Source of the DNA: Pseudoflavonifractor sp. An44
GTDB taxonomy: Bacteria; Bacillota; Clostridia; Oscillospirales; Oscillospiraceae
Reading direction: 5' to 3'
DNA length: 64,000 nucleotides
Assembly: GCF_002161675.1 (NCBI RefSeq)
Contig: NZ_NFIH01000011.1
Span: 31,517 to 95,516, forward strand
In this document: positions 42,660 through 50,150 of the stretch, in pieces
Layout: each line of letters starts with the position of its first letter
How positions within the stretch are numbered: the first letter of the stretch is position 1
Translations under genes and position numbers: made by a program
The notes under the pieces: generated by a model
What the model was told of the DNA's origin: nothing
Databases searched by the model: none
The model's input: only the letters and a program-made list of their open reading frames with translations

Positions 42660-44171
42660 ATGAATCAGCGATTTTTTTCTCGCTCTGAAAACCAAGAGGT
42701 AAGCTGCATCATCAACCGTATCTTTTTGGTGCTATTCACGCTCCTCTCTCTTGCGCTTGTGTTTGTCGCCATCACCAGTAAGATGCTCACACCGCTGCTC
42801 ACTGGAGTCCTCATCGGTACGGTGGTGATCTTGCTGCTGCTGGTCTGGCTTTTGAGCCTTCTCCACCCCACCAAGGTCCGCCGCACCATAGCTACCATAC
42901 TGGCTCTCATCCTATCGGCTGCTTTTGCTGTCGGCATCTACTATGCTCAGATTACCGTCAATGCCCTGAAAAACATTACCTCCGGTGGTGTGGAAACCGC
43001 TGAGATGGTGGTGTGTGTCCGAATTGACGACCAGCGGGAACTGTCGGACTTGTTGCGGGAGCGGTTCGGTGTACTGGAGGAGTTGGACCCCCACAACACC
43101 AAGGCGGCCCTGCTCAAGATTCAGGACGAGTTCTACGTCACCGCCAACACCAAGTCCTACGCCTCTGCCTCGGAGCTGGTAGACGCCCTACTGAACTCAG
43201 ACATCAATGTCATGCTCATCAACCGTGCCTATTTGGACATGCTCTCTGAACTGGACGGCTACCAGGATTTAGATACCAAGATTCGGGAAGTACGCACCAT
43301 CTCTGTCACCAGCGAAGATGATACAGATACGCCTTCCCCGGTACCTCTGCCGGAGCACTCCAAAGACCCGGAGGAGGACGACGAGGTCTTTACCGTCTAC
43401 ATCAGCGGCAGCGACTCCCGCAGCAGCGATGTGCTAGCCACAGGCCGCAGCGACGTGAATATCATTGCCACCGTCAACCCCAACACCCGTCAAGTACTTT
43501 TGCTTTCCACTCCTCGTGACTACTATGTACCTCTGTCCATTGCCGATGAGGGCGATCTCCCCGACAAACTCACCCATGCAGGTATTTACGGCATTGATGT
43601 CAGCAAGGACACCCTGGCCCAGTTCTATGATATCGATATCGACTACTACTTCCGGGTCAACTTTACCGGCTTTGAGGATATCATTGACGCTCTGGGCGGC
43701 ATCGAAGTGAATTCTCAGTACGAATTTGATACAGGCTCTTACCACTTTAACCAGGGTATCAACTACATGGACGGTGCCAAAGCTTTGGCTTACGTCCGAG
43801 AGCGATACGCCTTCCCCAACGGTGATTATCAGCGCGGCATCCATCAGATGCAGGTCATCACCGCCGTCATTCAGAAGGCCATGTCCCCCGAAATCCTCAC
43901 CAACTATAATTCTCTCATGAACGCCGCTCAGAACAGCTTCGTCACCTCGGTCCCCTATGACCTCGTCGGCACTTTGGTGCGCAGCCAGCTGTCCAACGGC
44001 GGAGCATGGACCATCAACAGCTACTATGTGTCCGGCACCGGGTCCAGCGATTACACCTACTCCATTCCCAACCAGAAGGCCTATGTCACCATTCCCGACT
44101 ACTCCACGGTGGATACCGCTAAGGAGATGATGCGGAAGGTGCGTTTGGGTCACTCCCTGGCTACCTCCTGA
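42660..44171 (+). CDS. LytR-CpsA-Psr (LCP) family glycopolymer transferase
   Basis: This 503-residue membrane protein attaches polysaccharides or teichoic acid-like polymers to peptidoglycan. Three N-terminal membrane helices (residues 20-105) precede a non-LCP region with a solute-binding-like fold (120-230). The LCP domain (about 245-410) has SGSDSRSSDVLATGRSDVNI, LLLSTPRDYYV, FTGFEDIIDALGG and ALAYVRERYAF. The conserved Asp and Arg residues are present. The Glu/Pro-rich hinge lies near residue 230. Confidence 0.93.
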   Translation: MNQRFFSRSENQEVSCIINRIFLVLFTLLSLALVFVAITSKMLTPLLTGVLIGTVVILLLLVWLLSLLHPTKVRRTIATILALILSAAFAVGIYYAQITVNALKNITSGGVETAEMVVCVRIDDQRELSDLLRERFGVLEELDPHNTKAALLKIQDEFYVTANTKSYASASELVDALLNSDINVMLINRAYLDMLSELDGYQDLDTKIREVRTISVTSEDDTDTPSPVPLPEHSKDPEEDDEVFTVYISGSDSRSSDVLATGRSDVNIIATVNPNTRQVLLLSTPRDYYVPLSIADEGDLPDKLTHAGIYGIDVSKDTLAQFYDIDIDYYFRVNFTGFEDIIDALGGIEVNSQYEFDTGSYHFNQGINYMDGAKALAYVRERYAFPNGDYQRGIHQMQVITAVIQKAMSPEILTNYNSLMNAAQNSFVTSVPYDLVGTLVRSQLSNGGAWTINSYYVSGTGSSDYTYSIPNQKAYVTIPDYSTVDTAKEMMRKVRLGHSLATS

Positions 44172-44190
44172 TCCCCTACCATTTTACACG

Positions 44191-44221
44191 GCGCCCATCC
44201 CGATTTTCTCAGGATGGGCGC
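44191..44221 (+). terminator. Terminator after LCP gene
   Basis: A 10-bp stem (44191-44200 with 44212-44221) is followed by TATTCTTTC. Confidence 0.75.
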
Positions 44222-44313
44222 TATTCTTTCAATCTAAATCTTTTTCTCTTTCCGGTATAGTTCCCGTCATTTGCAGGACACTAGAGTTATCTGGTGTTAG
44301 GGGGCTTTTACAC

Positions 44314-45612
44314 ATGAAATCACTATGGGAACAGACCGCAGAGCTGAACCACTTTGACTGCCTGGACGGGGATATCAAGACCGATGTACTCATTATCGGC
44401 GGAGGCATGGCGGGGCTTCTGTGCGCCTACCAACTGCATCAGGCCGGGGTGCCTTATGTATTGGCAGAGGCAGACACCATCTGCAGCGGCGTCACCAAGA
44501 ATACCACCGCCAAACTCACCATCCAGCACGGGCTCATCTACCACAAACTCTTGGGCCGGTTTGGCAACGAGCGAACCAAAGGATATCTGTCCGCCCAAGA
44601 AGAGGCGCTGAAGCGATACCGAACGCTTTGTCGTAAGATTGACTGCGACTATGAAGAAGCGGACTCTTACGTCTACGCCCGGGATAACCTGCGGAATACT
44701 GAGCGAGAGCTGGACGCCCTGCACCGTCTTGGATTTCCCGGGGAATTCGCCAGCCAGCTACCCCTGCCCTTTGCTGTGGCAGGCGGGGTAAAATTTCCCC
44801 GTCAGGCCCAGTTTCACCCTCTGAAATTTGCCGCTGCCATCTCCCAGGGGCTGCACATCTACGAACACACTATGGTCAAGGAACTCATTGGCCGCACCGC
44901 CATCACCAACCACGGACGCATCCATGCCAAGCACATCGTGGTCACCACCCACTTTCCCTTTCTCAGCCGCCATGGCAGCTACTTCATCAAGCTCTACCAA
45001 CACCGCTCCTACGTTCTCGCCCTGGAACACGCCCCTAATCTCAACGGGATGTATGTGGACCAGACTCAAACGGGGCTGTCCTTTCGAAATTATGGCAGTA
45101 TGCTTCTGGTGGGTGGCGGCGGACACCGTACAGGGAAACCGGGTGGAAATTGGCGGGAACTGCGTCAATTTGTCAAGGAATATTATCCAGAGTCCACGGA
45201 GAAATACCACTGGGCCACTCAGGACTGCATGAGTCTGGACAACTTGCCCTATATCGGACCCTATTGGTCCAACACGTCCGATGTATATGTGGCCACAGGC
45301 TTCAATAAGTGGGGCATGACCAACTCCATGGTGGCAGCCACCCTACTGTGCGACCTGGTTCAGGGCAAGCAAAACCCATACGCCGAGGTTTTCTCTCCCG
45401 CCCGCTCCATCTTCCGCCCCCAGTTGGCGGTCAACGCCTTGGAGTCCACGGTAACCCTGCTCACCCCCTCCACCCGCCGCTGCTCTCATCTGGGCTGCGC
45501 TTTGAAGTGGAACGCCGCTGAGCACACCTGGGACTGTCCCTGCCACGGCTCCCGGTTTACTCGGGATGGAACACTCATCGATAACCCGGCCACCAAGGAT
45601 TTGAAACCGTGA
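44314..45612 (+). CDS. FAD-dependent oxidoreductase with C-terminal Rieske domain
   Basis: This 432-residue enzyme has an N-terminal FAD-binding fold (TDVLIIGGGMAGLLCAYQLH) of the DAO family and a short C-terminal Rieske [2Fe-2S] domain with CSHLGC and CPCHGSRF, the Cys-X-His and Cys-X2-His ligands. It is shorter than usual for this fusion family. The Rieske part lacks the final strands. The substrate is unknown. A glycine-betaine- or amine-type oxidation is a guess only. The start is preceded by a weak GGGGG site. Confidence 0.9.
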   Translation: MKSLWEQTAELNHFDCLDGDIKTDVLIIGGGMAGLLCAYQLHQAGVPYVLAEADTICSGVTKNTTAKLTIQHGLIYHKLLGRFGNERTKGYLSAQEEALKRYRTLCRKIDCDYEEADSYVYARDNLRNTERELDALHRLGFPGEFASQLPLPFAVAGGVKFPRQAQFHPLKFAAAISQGLHIYEHTMVKELIGRTAITNHGRIHAKHIVVTTHFPFLSRHGSYFIKLYQHRSYVLALEHAPNLNGMYVDQTQTGLSFRNYGSMLLVGGGGHRTGKPGGNWRELRQFVKEYYPESTEKYHWATQDCMSLDNLPYIGPYWSNTSDVYVATGFNKWGMTNSMVAATLLCDLVQGKQNPYAEVFSPARSIFRPQLAVNALESTVTLLTPSTRRCSHLGCALKWNAAEHTWDCPCHGSRFTRDGTLIDNPATKDLKP

Positions 45613-45613
45613 A

Positions 45614-45651
45614 ACAACGAGCCACTCCCTCACCAGAGAGTGGCTCGTTGT
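45614..45651. terminator. Convergent terminator between Rieske gene and serpin gene
   Basis: A perfect 14-bp stem (45614-45627 with 45638-45651) overlaps the end region of both transcripts. Confidence 0.85.
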
Positions 45652-45658
45652 CTTGTCG

Positions 45659-46888
45659 TTATACGGAGAGTACCGTGCCCATAAATACAGGCAACATGGA
45701 GGAGGTGTCCACCACCATGTAGACAAAGGGGCGGTCCAAGGTCACAACCATCTGTTCCTCTGGTTCCTCGGGTGCTGCTGCAGAATTCATGCCAACCACC
45801 GTAGCCGCCCCGCCCTGGGTGCCCTTCTCCTCCACTTCGATATAGGTCTTGTGCAAGACCTGGTTGATGTAGAGTTTTCCCTCGGGACAGGTGCCAAGGT
45901 CGGTAAAATCTGCCTGTTCCATGTCAAAGGGGAGGTCCATCCCCATCTTCTTCAGCACTTCCTGAAGGTCTACTTGCATCTCGCTTTCAAATTTGGGCAT
46001 AGTCGCCACCACGGACACGGATGTCGGGTTGTCCAGCAGCGCCTTCAATTGCTGGCCGTCCAGGCCCTCCACATAGTCCAAAACAGAAATTCCCTTGTCC
46101 GGCAGCAGCGCCACAAAGGCATATCGGCCTCCCTGATAGTACTTCACAAATCCCTGGGCCTGGTCGTCCCGGAGATAGAACTGCTCCTCACTGTGCATCA
46201 TGCTCACCTGCTGGACCTTCCCCTCCTGGTTGGTAAACGCCTGCTGCCACACATCCGAATCCTCATAGGGGTCCTCCCACTCCGCCTCAAACGCCAAAGC
46301 GTTAATGAGGTACATCACCGTATTACGGGGAATCTCTCTCAACACTTCCTCCACCATGCCGTGGGTGTGCTCCTTCACCCACCGATTGATGTCGGTGACG
46401 GTGGTCTGGTCAAAGGGAGCCTCAAACACCCCCGCACGATAGTAGTCTGCATTCACCTGCAAGAAGTCTGGATTGGGAGTGATACCTCCCCCTTCCGCAA
46501 ACCAGATGGAGTTTGCCAGATAGAGGGGGGAATCGTTCTCCTGACCCAGCCCCGCCAACGCCCCGTTGAGCTGTTCCACACTTCCTCCCAGAATTTTCTC
46601 CATCTGGGTCCGGGTCTCTCCCTGGGCTCCGTTGGCGGTCATGGCCAGAGCGGATAGCACGGACATGGGCGACACCAGGGTATTTTCCCCCCTATCACAG
46701 GTGGTCTGTAGCAATTTTACCGAGAAATCATACATCCCCGTCCAGGTCTCCTTCTGGACCTGTACTTCCGTGGGAGTTCCAGCTTTCACTCCATCCATCA
46801 GATCAGTGGCATAGGTTCGGGTACACCCCATCAGGGTACTACACAGCAAACCTCCCGCCACCAATAGGGCCAAACACTTCTTTTTCAT
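45659..46888 (-). CDS. Serpin family protease inhibitor lipoprotein
   Basis: This 409-residue serpin is exported as a lipoprotein (lipobox TLMGC, Cys22). The core signatures are NTLVSPMSVLSALAMTANGA near residue 75, FEAEWEDPY, and the C-terminal VTLDRPFVYMVVD. The reactive-centre loop hinge reads EEKGTQGGAATVVGM, with small residues at the hinge that favour an inhibitory, loop-inserting serpin. It is the third gene of an operon with a sigma factor and a probable anti-sigma factor, 19 nt after the latter. Gut-bacterial serpins in other genera inhibit host serine proteases. The target here is unknown. Confidence 0.93.
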   Translation of the reverse strand: MKKKCLALLVAGGLLCSTLMGCTRTYATDLMDGVKAGTPTEVQVQKETWTGMYDFSVKLLQTTCDRGENTLVSPMSVLSALAMTANGAQGETRTQMEKILGGSVEQLNGALAGLGQENDSPLYLANSIWFAEGGGITPNPDFLQVNADYYRAGVFEAPFDQTTVTDINRWVKEHTHGMVEEVLREIPRNTVMYLINALAFEAEWEDPYEDSDVWQQAFTNQEGKVQQVSMMHSEEQFYLRDDQAQGFVKYYQGGRYAFVALLPDKGISVLDYVEGLDGQQLKALLDNPTSVSVVATMPKFESEMQVDLQEVLKKMGMDLPFDMEQADFTDLGTCPEGKLYINQVLHKTYIEVEEKGTQGGAATVVGMNSAAAPEEPEEQMVVTLDRPFVYMVVDTSSMLPVFMGTVLSV

Positions 46889-46907
46889 ACGGTCCTCCTC
46901 CTTTCTG

Positions 46908-47780
46908 TCACGGCAGGATGGACAGCCATTCCACCTGCCAGCATACACCCGGCAGATTTTCGATCTGCACATAATCCTCTCCCATCAATTTCAGGTGCAC
47001 CATCACCCCATCTGCCTTGGTGAGGTACAGGTGTCCAAAGCACTGCCCCATATCCGTCTCAGCGCTGGAAAGGGCCGGGGCCTGGGTCAGGGCATTCACC
47101 CAGGCCTCTAGTTGCTCCAGTCTGGTGATCCGGGTCGTGCACCCGGTATCCCCCTGGAAGTCCGATTCGCTCTGGAACTCTGCCTGGGCAATTCCGTCTG
47201 ACAGGCGGAACACCTCTTCCAACACATCCCCACCAGTGGACACGGTGATGTCGCAGTTGTTCCAGAACAGCTCCACTCCGTAGTCATATACCATGCACAG
47301 CAGGTGCTGGGGGTCATAGCCCCTCACCTCATAAAAAGCTCCTCCGATACTGCCTGTACCCTCTAGATATTGGTCCTCGGACGTCCACTCGTCAATGGTA
47401 CCGCTGGACTCCCCCAGCTGCGCTCCCACCAGTTTCTGGCCTTCCTGCACCATGTCAACCTGGGAATACATGCGGCCTTGGTAGATAAAAAAGCCCGTCA
47501 TATCCGCGCTCTCATGTTCCACCTTCAGGGGTGGCACATATACCCCCTGGGCACTGCCGCTCATCCCATTGGAGTTTGCCTGCCCCCCCTCCTTGGTGGG
47601 CATCCCCATTCCACCGCGTAGCGCCCACGCCGTCACCCCCGCCACCAGACAGAGGCAGGCAGCCATGGGAATCCAGGTATATCGCTTCTTTTTCGGGGGG
47701 ATCCGCCGCAGTTCATCCACCTGGCGCAAATATTCCTCGTCCACCTCACCCAGAGCGTGGAGCAATTGTTCTCCCTTCAT
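46908..47780 (-). CDS. Probable anti-sigma factor, single-span membrane protein
   Basis: This 290-residue protein has a short cytoplasmic part (residues 1-33, with LLHALGEVDEEYLRQVDEL), one membrane helix (TWIPMAACLCLVAGVTAWAL) and a long extracellular domain of unknown fold with four cysteines. The N-terminus is short for a classic zinc-binding anti-sigma domain and has no HXXXCXXC motif. Overlap with the sigma gene (ATGA) makes the assignment likely, but it is by position only. Confidence 0.75.
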   Translation of the reverse strand: MKGEQLLHALGEVDEEYLRQVDELRRIPPKKKRYTWIPMAACLCLVAGVTAWALRGGMGMPTKEGGQANSNGMSGSAQGVYVPPLKVEHESADMTGFFIYQGRMYSQVDMVQEGQKLVGAQLGESSGTIDEWTSEDQYLEGTGSIGGAFYEVRGYDPQHLLCMVYDYGVELFWNNCDITVSTGGDVLEEVFRLSDGIAQAEFQSESDFQGDTGCTTRITRLEQLEAWVNALTQAPALSSAETDMGQCFGHLYLTKADGVMVHLKLMGEDYVQIENLPGVCWQVEWLSILP

Positions 47781-48337
47781 ACCACAAACCCCTCCTGTTC
47801 CAAATAGGCTTTCAGTCGTTTCCGAATGCGAAAGAGCTGGCTCTTAGCCTGCCCCTCCCCCAGGCCGCAGTAGCGGGCCACCTCCCACAGCGGGTCGAAG
47901 TAGTAGTATCGGCCCAGGAATAGCGCTCTGGCCTGGGGTGAGAGGGTCTCCAGAAACTGATTGAGCAGCTGCACCAACAGCTTCTCCTCCATGGCCTGCT
48001 GGGGCGTCTCCCCGCCGGGCACACTCTCCTCCAGCTCCTCCACGCACATCTCATAGGTGGTACCGCCCCGCTTCTGGCTGGTGCGGCGGCGCAGATAGTC
48101 AATGGCCCCGTGCCGAGTCAGGCGGCCCAGGTAAATGGACAGCTTGCTGGGCCGCTGGGGCGGCATGGACTGCCACGCCTTGAAATAGGTGTCGTTGACC
48201 ACTTCTTCGCTGTCCTCCCGGTCATACAAAATCTGCTGGGCAATGCGGCTGAGGTACCCGTGATACTTCTCTCGGCTGTGCTCCAGGGCGGACTCGTCCC
48301 GCTTCCAGTACAGCTCCACAATCTCCTGGTCCTCCAT
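47777..48337 (-). CDS. Extracytoplasmic-function sigma-70 factor
   Basis: This 186-residue ECF-type sigma factor has region 2 (about 15-85, with ILYDREDSEEVVNDTYFKAW) and region 4 (about 125-180, with LSPQARALFLGRYYYFDPLWEVARY...). It heads an operon with its likely anti-sigma factor and a serpin. The ATG at 48337 was chosen because GAAGGGAGGGAG lies just upstream. Confidence 0.92.
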   Translation of the reverse strand: MEDQEIVELYWKRDESALEHSREKYHGYLSRIAQQILYDREDSEEVVNDTYFKAWQSMPPQRPSKLSIYLGRLTRHGAIDYLRRRTSQKRGGTTYEMCVEELEESVPGGETPQQAMEEKLLVQLLNQFLETLSPQARALFLGRYYYFDPLWEVARYCGLGEGQAKSQLFRIRKRLKAYLEQEGFVV

Positions 48338-48449
48338 CCAGCTCCCTCCCTTCTCGGTGCCCTTCACTTGATATCCCGTAAAACGCAGGGGTTGGTTGCA
48401 GTGTGTTTCTATTTTTTATCCTATCAAATTTGGCACACATAAGGCAACA

Positions 48450-48482
48450 CCCCGGCCAGGTACAAAACGTACCCAGCCGGGG
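48450..48482 (-). terminator. Weak terminator of XRE-desulfoferrodoxin gene
   Basis: The arms 48450-48463 and 48469-48482 pair at 12 of 14 positions. The following T-tract is poor. Confidence 0.4.
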
Positions 48483-48494
48483 CGTAATCTCTCT

Positions 48495-49079
48495 TTACAC
48501 TTTTTCCCGCATCAGTCCGTGCTGATTACAGTAGAGGTACAGATATCCGGAGCGCTGGAGGCGGAAGCGGCAGGCGGCATTTCCCTCCGGGTAGAGCTTC
48601 ACCATCTGGAATCCATCCGAGGTGACGTAGGCCAGAAAGGAAATGTAGTGCTGCTTGGTCATGGGGTGGTCCACCGTCAGGTACACCTCATCCTCCACCA
48701 CTTCTCGGGTGATGGAATGGTCCTGGTCCACCTCCTCTGCCTCCAGCGGGGGCAAAGTGACACCGCAGCAGCTCACCACCATCTCCCCCATGGTGTGGAT
48801 GACATTGCCGCAGATGGGGCAGACGTACAGCTTGGAGCGGAGCATGTTGGCCGAGCGGTTGCCATTGCACATGGTGTCCCCGCTCATCAGCTCCAGCACC
48901 GATACCCCCAGAGCAGAGGCCAACGGCTCCAGCAGCGACACGTCGGGCAGTCCCTTGGCGGTCTCCCACTTGGAAACGGTCTTACTGCTCACCCCGATTT
49001 TCTCCCCCAGCTGGGCCTGGGTCAGGGTTCGCCCCTCCCGTAGCCGTTTGATGGTACTCCCTGTGACATAGGAATTCAT
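48495..49079 (-). CDS. XRE helix-turn-helix protein fused to desulfoferrodoxin-like domain
   Basis: This 194-residue protein is an XRE-type DNA-binding domain (about residues 8-65, GRTLTQAQLGEKIGVSSKTV) joined to a desulfoferrodoxin-like module. The Cys4 iron site is kept (Cys87, Cys90, Cys104, Cys105), and so are all five ligands of the superoxide-reducing iron (His121, His138, His144, Cys184, His187). The Glu-Lys pair that precedes the first His in the enzyme is replaced (Gln-Asp), so it is more likely a redox or superoxide sensor than a reductase. The ATG follows AAAGGAG, and a palindrome sits in its own promoter. Confidence 0.92.
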   Translation of the reverse strand: MNSYVTGSTIKRLREGRTLTQAQLGEKIGVSSKTVSKWETAKGLPDVSLLEPLASALGVSVLELMSGDTMCNGNRSANMLRSKLYVCPICGNVIHTMGEMVVSCCGVTLPPLEAEEVDQDHSITREVVEDEVYLTVDHPMTKQHYISFLAYVTSDGFQMVKLYPEGNAACRFRLQRSGYLYLYCNQHGLMREKV

Positions 49080-49112
49080 AGCTGTTCTCCTTTGGTTTGT
49101 TCTTGTTGTGCC

Positions 49113-49141
49113 ATTATATCAGGGAATCCCTGTCCCCTCAA
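49113..49141 (-). promoter_or_regulatory. Promoter of XRE-desulfoferrodoxin gene with palindromic operator
   Basis: On the minus strand, TTGAGG (49136-49141) and an extended TGATATAAT (49113-49121) are 17 bp apart. The spacer contains the palindrome cagggaatccctg (49120-49132), a likely binding site for the protein's own HTH domain. Confidence 0.65.
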
Positions 49142-49165
49142 CCTACGCATCGTAGACCGGGCAAA

Positions 49166-49197
49166 AGACAGTCCCCCCGACGTCTGTCGGAGGGACT
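49166..49197 (-). terminator. Terminator of the OYE-shikimate dehydrogenase operon
   Basis: A 12-bp stem with one mismatch (49170-49181 with 49186-49197) is followed on the minus strand by GTCTTTTG. It lies 36 nt after the shikimate dehydrogenase stop codon. Confidence 0.65.
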
Positions 49198-49232
49198 GGT
49201 TGGTTCTATCTGTGATGGTTCTTATAGGACAA

Positions 49233-50120
49233 TCAGATGCCCAGCTGCTCCTTCATGTAAGCCACATCGGTGTCCTTGCCGGTGTAGAGCTTGATGGCAA
49301 TGAGGGCCTGGAAGAGCATCATGCCCAGGCCGTTGTACACCTTCTGGCAGCCGGCCTCACGGGCCTGCTTCATCATCACGGTCTCACGGGGAGCATACAC
49401 GGTGTCGGTGACGATGAGGTCGGGGCGGAAGAAGGAGGGATCGGGGATGTTGGACAGCTCCTCCAGGGGGTGCATGCCCACGCCGGTGGCATCGCAGAAC
49501 AGGTCGGCCTCGTGCATCTTCTCCTTGAGCAGATCCAGGTCGGCCAGATCATGCATGTAGGCCTTGCAGTTGGTCTTCTCGTTGATGGTGGCCACGATCT
49601 CCTCGCCACGGCCATAGAACTTGTCCTTGATGTTGAACACGTGCATCTCGGAGATGCCGTGGAGCGCGCCATACACAGCGATGGCGGTGGCAGCGCCACC
49701 GGTGCCGATGAGCACCATCTTCATGCCGGTGTAGTCAATGCCCTCCTCGTTGATGGCCTGCCAATAGCCCATGCCGTCGGTGTTGTAGCCCTTGAGCTTG
49801 CCAGTGACCTGGCCATTCTCGTCCCGGGTGTTCACCACGGTGTTGATGGCGCCGCACAGCTGAGCGGCCTCATCCACCTCCTCCAGGTACTTGTGCACCA
49901 CGGTCTTGTTGGGCATGGAGATGTTGGAGCCCAGCATCTTCAGAGCACGGATGCTGTTGACCGCGGCCTCCAGAGAGTCGTTGTCCACCTCAAAGGCCAG
50001 CTGAATGACGTCGTCGCCGTTCTTGTCATAGGCCAGGTTGTGGGTGGTGGGGGACTGGGTGTGGCGGATGGGATAGGCCATCAGGCCCACCAGTTCGGTA
50101 TGTCCAGTGATATTAGGCAT
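49233..50120 (-). CDS. Shikimate/quinate 5-dehydrogenase
   Basis: This 295-residue NAD(P)-dependent enzyme interconverts 3-dehydroshikimate and shikimate, or dehydroquinate and quinate in the YdiB-type branch. Motifs are AYPIRHTQSPTTHNLAY near the N-terminus, NISMPNKT (catalytic Lys), KGYNTDGMGYW, LIGTGGAATAIAVYG and VYNGLGMMLFQA. It follows a flavoenzyme gene and lies beside a dehydroquinase and carriers, so a catabolic role is more likely than biosynthesis. No other aro biosynthesis genes are close by. Confidence 0.9.
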   Translation of the reverse strand: MPNITGHTELVGLMAYPIRHTQSPTTHNLAYDKNGDDVIQLAFEVDNDSLEAAVNSIRALKMLGSNISMPNKTVVHKYLEEVDEAAQLCGAINTVVNTRDENGQVTGKLKGYNTDGMGYWQAINEEGIDYTGMKMVLIGTGGAATAIAVYGALHGISEMHVFNIKDKFYGRGEEIVATINEKTNCKAYMHDLADLDLLKEKMHEADLFCDATGVGMHPLEELSNIPDPSFFRPDLIVTDTVYAPRETVMMKQAREAGCQKVYNGLGMMLFQALIAIKLYTGKDTDVAYMKEQLGI

Positions 50121-50150
50121 AGTAATTACCTCTCATTCTATCCAATGTTG

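Noticed and set aside
48338..48420. An ECF-sigma-type promoter (tgcaacc and cggga) ahead of the sigma factor gene
   Set aside because: The match is weak and no second copy with the same boxes was found, so autoregulation could not be supported from sequence.
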